In this document: positions 6,534 through 10,641 of the stretch, piece by piece
How the letters are laid out: the number at the start of each line of letters is the position of its first letter
Position numbering within the stretch: position 1 is the first letter of the stretch
DNA from: Reyranella sp.
GTDB lineage: Bacteria; Pseudomonadota; Alphaproteobacteria; Reyranellales; Reyranellaceae
Length of the DNA: 10,641 bases
Assembly (NCBI GenBank): GCA_030681635.1
Contig: JAUXRT010000366.1
Location: 1 to 10,641, forward strand
Reading direction: 5' to 3'
Program-made: the position numbers and the translations under genes
The notes under the pieces: model-generated
The model's database searches: none
Told to the model about the DNA's origin: nothing
Seen by the model: only the letters and a program-made list of their open reading frames with translations

Positions 6534-7376
6534 ATGCGGCTCGCACGCGCCAAGGTCAATCTCTGGCTGAACGTCGTTGGCCGTCGCGCTGACGGCTATC
6601 ACCTGCTCGACTCCCTGATCGCCTTCACCGACCTCGCCGACCGGCTGGAGGTCGGCCCGTCCGACGCTCTGACGCTCGCGCTCGAAGGTCCTGAGGCGGC
6701 GGCGATCGCGGGCGATGCCGACAATCTCGTGCTGAAGGCCGCGCGCCTGCTGGCCGGCCGCGCCGGCGTGACGCCGCGCGCCAACCTTCGTCTGGCCAAG
6801 CACATTCCTGTTGCGGCTGGACTGGGCGGCGGCTCGGCCGACGCGGCGGCGGCGCTACTGGCGCTGGTCGATCTGTGGCGCGTGGCGATGCCGGCCGAGG
6901 AGCTGTTCGACATTGCAGCCTCCCTCGGCGCCGACGTGCCGATGTGCCTGGCCGGCCGACCGGCCCTGGCCTCGGGGGTGGGCGAGGTCCTGCGGCCGGC
7001 GCCGCCGTTGCCGGCCTGCGCCATTCTGCTGGCCAATCCCCGCACGCCGCTGGCCACGCCGGAGGTCTTCGCCGCGCGCCGCGGGGCCTTCTCGGCGGCC
7101 ACGCCCGCACCGTCCGCGTGGCCCGATCTCCGCGCGTTCGCGGCTGATCTTGCCGCACGCGGCAACGATCTGACCGCCGCCGCGATCTCGCGGCAGCCGG
7201 CCATTGCCGAGGTGCTGGAGGTGCTGCGCCGGGGCGACGGCGCCCGCTATGCCGCGATGAGCGGCAGCGGCGCCACCTGCTTTGCGCTCTACGATACCGT
7301 CGAGGCGGCGCGCGAAGCGGCGGCGCATCTGCCGGCGGCATGGTGGCGGCACGCCGGCCTGCTGGTCCCAGGCTGA
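6534..7376 (+). CDS. ispE: 4-diphosphocytidyl-2-C-methyl-D-erythritol kinase
   Basis: IspE uses ATP to phosphorylate the 2-hydroxyl of CDP-methylerythritol, the fourth step of the methylerythritol-phosphate route to isoprenoids, including quinone side chains and hopanoids. The 280-residue protein has the full GHMP-kinase layout: AKVNLWLNVVGRRADGYH near the N-terminus with the substrate-binding lysine K7, the ATP loop PVAAGLGGGSADAAA beginning at residue 92, the catalytic aspartate D134 in LGADVP, and the C-terminal glycine loop MSGSGATCF at 242-250. ATG 6534 starts the family's expected N-terminus and has CAGGG about 9 nt upstream. The gene follows the TPR gene by 30 nt. It is cytoplasmic and expected to be essential in a bacterium with no mevalonate pathway. 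Length is normal and no key residue is missing. Confidence 0.96.
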   Translation: MRLARAKVNLWLNVVGRRADGYHLLDSLIAFTDLADRLEVGPSDALTLALEGPEAAAIAGDADNLVLKAARLLAGRAGVTPRANLRLAKHIPVAAGLGGGSADAAAALLALVDLWRVAMPAEELFDIAASLGADVPMCLAGRPALASGVGEVLRPAPPLPACAILLANPRTPLATPEVFAARRGAFSAATPAPSAWPDLRAFAADLAARGNDLTAAAISRQPAIAEVLEVLRRGDGARYAAMSGSGATCFALYDTVEAAREAAAHLPAAWWRHAGLLVPG

Positions 7377-7391
7377 CGGCTCAACGTCAGC
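7372..7391. terminator. Hairpin between convergent genes, possible terminator without a U-tract
   Basis: GCTGACG (7372-7378), a 6-nt loop GCTCAA, and CGTCAGC (7385-7391) form a perfect 7-bp stem. It contains the ispE stop codon and lies 5 nt from the stop of the opposing Sel1-protein gene. It sits where a bidirectional terminator would be expected, but neither strand has a T-run after it, so it may instead stabilise a 3' end or be chance. Confidence 0.35.
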
Positions 7392-7396
7392 AGGAC

Positions 7397-9499
7397 TTAA
7401 TTGGACTTGGGCGCCATCAGCTGGCGCAGTTCCGTCAGCGACTCGAACAGCGCCTTGCTCGGTTCGCCAGTTACCGCGAGGCCGGCCGCGCGTTCGTAGT
7501 CGCGGATCGAGGTGCGCGTGCCGGGCCCGTTCAGGCCATCGGGCGCGTCGCGGGAAAAATTGAGGCTGCGCAGCAACGTCTGGATGGCCCTCACCTGTTC
7601 GGCAGGGGCCGTCGGCCAGGCGTCCGGCGCCGGCTTGGCCGCGTCGCTCTTGGTTGCTTCCTTCGGCGCTGCTTCCTTCGGCATCGCGCGCGCAATTTCG
7701 GCCGATGTCGGCGGCGGTGGCGGCGGCTCAGTGCGGCCGATGTCGATGATCGCCGGGGCGGGCGCGGGCTTGGCCGCAGTCTTGGCGGGTTCCGGGGCGG
7801 GTTCCGGGGCGGCCGGGATCTGGGTCGGCGGCGGCTTCGCGGTTTCTATCTTCGGCAGGGCAGGCTTGGGCGGATCGATCTTCGCCGCTTCGACCTTGGG
7901 CGGTTCTGCCTTGGGGGCTTCGGCTTTCGGCGCTTCGGCTTTCGGTGGCTCGGCCTTTGCGGCGTCGACCTTTGGAGTCTCGACCTTCGCGGGTTCAGTC
8001 TTCGGCGCCTCAGTCTTTGGCACCTCGACCCTTGGTGCTTCAACCTTCGGCGTCTCGATTTTCGGCGTCTCGACCTTCGGCGTCTCGACCTTCGGTGTCT
8101 CGACCTTTGGGGCTTCCACCTTCGGGGCCTCGGCCTTGGCTGTGCTGGTCCTGGGCGCCTCCGGCTTCGGCAACTCGACCTTCGGCAATTCGACCGTCGG
8201 CGTCTCGACCTTCGGTTCGACCTTGGCCGGCAGCGGCAGCGGTGAATTGGCCACCACGTCGCGGTTGGCCAGCGAGTCCTTCAGGGCGGCATAGACCTCG
8301 CGCGTCGGCTCGCCGGTCTCGCGCAGGCCGGTGCTGCGCTGGAAGGCGCGGATGGCCGCACGGGTCATCGGCCCCAGGGCGCCGTCCGGCTTGTCGCGCA
8401 GGAATTTTAGATCGACCAGCGCCTGCTGGATGACGCGGACCTGGTCGTTGCCGGCTTTGGGCCAGCCCGGCGGATCGGCGTCGGGCGCCGGCGGGGGCGG
8501 CGCGGCCGCCTCTTCCGGTGCCGGCGCCGGGGGCGCGGGGGCCGGCTTGGGCGGCGACAGCGTCTCGACGATGAGCTTGAACTCGGCCTGGCTGACCTGC
8601 TGGGCCCGCTCGAGTTCGGCCGGCGTCAGGATCCTCTGCAGGGTCTGCGAGCGTTGGCTTGCCGTCTTGGCCAGCGCCGTCTCGGCGCCGCGATTGGTCT
8701 GGCGTTCGAACTCGGCGGTGATCGCGAACCAGGCCAACGCCGTTGCTGCATCCTTCGGCGCGGCGTCGCCGCGTTCGTAGATGTCGCCCAAGGTGAACAT
8801 CGATGCCGCCATGCCCTGGAGCGTGGCCGAGCGCAGCAGTTCGACGGCTTCCTTGCCGTCACGCGGGGCGCCCTTGCCGTCGCGCAGCAGCAGGGCGAGG
8901 TTGTGCTTGGCCATTGCCATGTTGGCCGCCACGGCCTTGCGGTACCATTCGATGGCCTTGGTCGAATCGCGCACGACCACGAAGCCGCGCTCGTACATCA
9001 CGGCGACGTTGAATGCCGATTGCGCCGAACCGCGCTGGGCCGCGCGCAGCAGCCAGCCGGCCCCGGCTTGCTGGTCCTTGGTCACGCCCACGCCCTGGAC
9101 CAGCCGGCGGGCCAGTTCCTCCATGGCGACGATCTCGTTGGCGTTTGCCTTGATGCGCAGCTCGTCGATCGGCATCGCCGTCCAATCGGTCGGCTTGGGC
9201 GGCTCGGCCGCGGCCGTCGACGCGGCCAGCGGCGGGTCGCTGCGGGCAATGTCGGCGCTGGTCGGTGCGGGCGGCGCCGGGGCATCTTGTAGGACGATCT
9301 CGGCCGGCGCGGCGGCCGGCGGCGAGGGTGTTTCGACCACGGCGCGCTTCGCCCGGGCCGCCTTGGCGACTCGCGGCGGTGCCGTTTCGGGCGGCTGTGT
9401 CACCCAGGCGCCGGTGGCCGCGGCGGCCACGATCAGGATCGCGACCCCGGCCAGGACAACGGGACGCTTCGCCAGGACGTTGGGCAGCTTGCCGGTCAT
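7397..9499 (-). CDS. Membrane-anchored Sel1-repeat protein with two peptidoglycan-binding domains and a PKVE-repeat linker
   Basis: This is a 700-residue protein. A short basic N-terminus and a single hydrophobic segment (about 13-33, VVLAGVAILIVAAAATGAWV) suggest an anchor with the remainder in the periplasm. Next come a Pro/Ala stretch and three or four Sel1-like repeats (about 117-270; for example AFNVAVMYERG and ASMFTLGDIYERG). The first peptidoglycan-binding domain follows (346-412; RDKPDGALGPMTRAAIRAFQ), then a low-complexity linker of five-residue PKVEx units (about 424-558), then a second peptidoglycan-binding domain at the C-terminus (627-695; RDAPDGLNGPGTRTSIRDYE). Sel1 repeats plus such a domain recall the periplasmic half of Caulobacter PodJ, but the cytoplasmic coiled coils are absent. 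I infer a role at the cell wall; the exact job is unknown. ATG 9499 overlaps the cox15 stop (ATGA), excluding the 101-residue extension that runs to 9802. Confidence 0.87.
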   Translation of the reverse strand: MTGKLPNVLAKRPVVLAGVAILIVAAAATGAWVTQPPETAPPRVAKAARAKRAVVETPSPPAAAPAEIVLQDAPAPPAPTSADIARSDPPLAASTAAAEPPKPTDWTAMPIDELRIKANANEIVAMEELARRLVQGVGVTKDQQAGAGWLLRAAQRGSAQSAFNVAVMYERGFVVVRDSTKAIEWYRKAVAANMAMAKHNLALLLRDGKGAPRDGKEAVELLRSATLQGMAASMFTLGDIYERGDAAPKDAATALAWFAITAEFERQTNRGAETALAKTASQRSQTLQRILTPAELERAQQVSQAEFKLIVETLSPPKPAPAPPAPAPEEAAAPPPPAPDADPPGWPKAGNDQVRVIQQALVDLKFLRDKPDGALGPMTRAAIRAFQRSTGLRETGEPTREVYAALKDSLANRDVVANSPLPLPAKVEPKVETPTVELPKVELPKPEAPRTSTAKAEAPKVEAPKVETPKVETPKVETPKIETPKVEAPRVEVPKTEAPKTEPAKVETPKVDAAKAEPPKAEAPKAEAPKAEPPKVEAAKIDPPKPALPKIETAKPPPTQIPAAPEPAPEPAKTAAKPAPAPAIIDIGRTEPPPPPPTSAEIARAMPKEAAPKEATKSDAAKPAPDAWPTAPAEQVRAIQTLLRSLNFSRDAPDGLNGPGTRTSIRDYERAAGLAVTGEPSKALFESLTELRQLMAPKSN
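7826..8230 (-). repeat. Degenerate 15-bp tandem repeats coding PKVE[T/A] pentapeptides
   Basis: Within the Sel1/peptidoglycan-binding gene, about 27 five-residue units of the type P-K-V-E-T/A (variants PKAEA, PKTEP, AKIDP) cover residues 424-558. The most regular part, 8024-8128, repeats a 15-bp unit that reads TTCGGCGTCTCGACC on the plus strand with few changes. The outer units are more diverged, as expected for an old array trimmed and expanded by slippage. Alternating Lys and Glu between prolines is like the periplasm-spanning region of TonB and predicts an extended, unfolded rod. Confidence 0.85.
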
Positions 9500-10518
9500 C
9501 CCCCGACCATAGCCGAGACCTGAGGCTGCCGAGAAGGCGTCGCGCGATGGCGCACCACGATCAAAGTCGTCAGCAGAAGCACCGCGCCCACCTGATGCGC
9601 TGTTGCCAGGAAGATGTTGATTCCACTCAGAATCGTGGCGATTCCGAGGCCGAGCTGGAGCATCGCCATCACAGCCGCCGCCAGCGTTTCCGGGCGCCGC
9701 ACGCGCCAGGCCAGCGCCAGCACGCCCAGCACCAGGAGCTTGGCCAGCCAGCGATGGACGAACTGGATCGTCGTGCCGTTCTCGAAAAGGTTGATCCACC
9801 ATGGTGCCATCTCGAACAGGCCGGGCGGGATCCAGTAGCCCGACATGGTGGGGAAGGTGTTGTGCGCAGCACCAGCCCGCAGCCCGGCCATCAGCGCGCC
9901 CCAGGTGAGGACGACGAAGAGAAAGGCGATCAGCCCCGTGCTCTCGCGCGCCACCTTGGCGTCATCGCGCCGCGCCGCCTGCGGTCCAAGCTCAAGGATC
10001 AGCCAGACCGTGTAGGCGTAAAGCGCCACGGCGAGCAGCAGGTGGGCGGCGAGCCGGTAGTGGCTGACCGATGGGCGGTCGACCAGGCCCGAGGCGACCA
10101 TGGCCCAGCCCAGCGCGCCCTGCAGCCCGCCCAGCGCCAGCAGCGCCAGCAGCCGGGGCTTCAGGAAGGGCGTGAGGTCTCCGCGCAGCCAGAACCAGGC
10201 GAGCGGGACGGCGAAGACGACGCCGATCAGCCGGCCCCACAGGCGGTGGATATACTCCAGCCAGAAGATCTCTCTGAATTCGACAACGTTGAAACCACGA
10301 TTGATCAATCTTCCCTGCGGCGAAGAAAGATATTTCTCCAGCTCGGCATTCCACGCCGCGTCGGAGAGCGGCGGCAGCCAGCCGGTGACCGGCCGCCATT
10401 CGACCATCGACAGGCCCGATTCGGTGAGCCGCGTGAGCGCACCGATGGCGATCATGAAGAAGATCATCGCGGCAACGACGATCAGCCAGTTGCGCACGGA
10501 AGCGGGAGCGGTTTGCAT
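9496..10518 (-). CDS. Heme A synthase (Cox15/CtaA, proteobacterial type)
   Basis: This is a 340-residue inner-membrane protein that oxidises the C8 methyl of heme O to a formyl group, giving heme A for aa3-type cytochrome oxidase. Eight hydrophobic segments are visible in two similar four-helix halves. The four conserved histidines are H91 (EYIHRLWGR), H159 (YRLAAHL), H255 (FVHRWLAK) and H308 (LATAHQVGA); E88 is also kept. The N-terminal signature IGALTRLTESGLSMVEWRPVTG and the NTFPTMSGYWIPP loop are typical. The cysteine pair of Bacillus-type CtaA is absent, as expected for this class. I chose ATG 10518 because homologues begin shortly before the first helix. ATG 10563 would add 15 residues (MPDDGACGFAHGPAS) that look non-native. 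Neither start has a good Shine-Dalgarno sequence. The stop overlaps the next gene's ATG, so the two are translationally coupled. Confidence 0.95.
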   Translation of the reverse strand: MQTAPASVRNWLIVVAAMIFFMIAIGALTRLTESGLSMVEWRPVTGWLPPLSDAAWNAELEKYLSSPQGRLINRGFNVVEFREIFWLEYIHRLWGRLIGVVFAVPLAWFWLRGDLTPFLKPRLLALLALGGLQGALGWAMVASGLVDRPSVSHYRLAAHLLLAVALYAYTVWLILELGPQAARRDDAKVARESTGLIAFLFVVLTWGALMAGLRAGAAHNTFPTMSGYWIPPGLFEMAPWWINLFENGTTIQFVHRWLAKLLVLGVLALAWRVRRPETLAAAVMAMLQLGLGIATILSGINIFLATAHQVGAVLLLTTLIVVRHRATPSRQPQVSAMVGG

Positions 10519-10596
10519 GGAGGCCGGACCATGCGCGAAGCCGCAGGCTCCGTCATCAGGCATAAATGTCGCGAAGGTGCCACCCGTCTTGCGCTT

Positions 10597-10631
10597 CCGG
10601 CCTGCGCCGGTTAATCGGTTCGTCTACGAAC
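10597..10631. other. Two short hairpins upstream of cox15
   Basis: The 123 bp between the cox15 start and the window edge hold no gene that I can support. They contain two small perfect stems: CCGGC-CTGC-GCCGG (10597-10610) and GTTCG-TCTA-CGAAC (10618-10631), the second followed on the plus strand by AAAATACCCC. These could be part of a leader, an operator, or the terminator of a gene outside the window. I found no convincing -35/-10 pair for cox15 here. Confidence 0.25.
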
Positions 10632-10641
10632 AAAATACCCC

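Noticed and set aside
4731..6803. A 690-codon open frame on the minus strand opposite the TPR and ispE genes
   Set aside because: It is a by-product of high GC and the codon bias of the plus-strand genes. Its product is low-complexity (Arg, Gly, Val, Leu and Asp rich) with no recognisable domain, while the plus-strand frames carry clear signatures.
7826..8230. CRISPR array or intergenic satellite
   Set aside because: Units are 15 bp, directly abutting, in frame within a good coding gene, and have no unique spacers.
7340..8294. Plus-strand frames reading LRRLDLRRLDL and FGVSTFGVSTFG, which look like pentapeptide-repeat proteins
   Set aside because: They are antisense readings of the 15-bp PKVE repeats. 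Any stop-free 15-bp repeat gives five-residue periodicity in other frames. They have no plausible start or neighbouring signals.
9500..9802. A 101-residue N-terminal extension of the Sel1/peptidoglycan-binding protein
   Set aside because: It lies wholly inside cox15 in another frame, is low-complexity, and would bury the membrane anchor. The ATGA overlap supports ATG 9499.
9265..10614. A 449-codon plus-strand frame over cox15
   Set aside because: It is an Arg/Gln/His-rich shadow. The minus strand encodes all four heme A synthase histidines.

Overview
The window looks like a stretch of a high-GC alphaproteobacterial chromosome. It encodes heme A synthase of the Cox15 type, the bacterial/mitochondrial form of electron-transfer-flavoprotein:ubiquinone oxidoreductase (ETF-QO), and the methylerythritol-phosphate pathway kinase IspE. 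The Sel1/peptidoglycan-binding protein and the 'RPPGNRTP' uracil-DNA glycosylase are also of kinds common in Rhodospirillales and Rhizobiales. A Rhodospirillales- or Reyranella-like host is a guess from gene content; no rRNA or other marker is present to settle it.

Layout. (1) Positions 1-1105, plus strand: the 3' end of an enzyme gene (possibly a ketopantoate-reductase-type dehydrogenase), a GNAT acetyltransferase 4 nt downstream, then a two-gene type II toxin-antitoxin cassette (PF09720-like antitoxin and RelE/ParE-like toxin). The cassette appears to have its own promoter with an inverted repeat over the -35. (2) Positions 1108-2972, minus strand: a MetX-like alpha/beta hydrolase followed, through an ATGA overlap, by an atypical family-4-like uracil-DNA glycosylase. 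(3) Positions 3091-7376, plus strand: ETF-QO, a secreted TPR protein and ispE, closely spaced and probably one transcript. (4) Positions 7397-10518, minus strand: cox15 followed, through a second ATGA overlap, by a 700-residue membrane-anchored Sel1/peptidoglycan-binding protein with a long Pro-Lys-Val-Glu repeat linker.

How the genes relate. ETF-QO feeds electrons from flavoprotein dehydrogenases into the quinone pool, and Cox15 makes heme A for the terminal oxidase. These two respiratory functions flank an isoprenoid gene (ispE, upstream of quinone side-chain synthesis) and a TPR protein whose homologues I recall beside ispE in other proteobacteria. The toxin-antitoxin pair is the only clearly accessory element. 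Genes are densely packed. The two convergent junctions are tight (2 bp at 1106-1107 and 20 bp at 7377-7396), and the one divergent region (2973-3090) is 118 bp.

I do not see a phage, IS element, CRISPR array, tRNA or rRNA, and I do not see a clear undescribed multi-gene system. The best leads are the uracil-DNA glycosylase that lacks two of the four expected Fe-S cysteines, the 'rod-linker' peptidoglycan-binding protein translationally coupled to cox15, and the apparently leaderless antitoxin gene.
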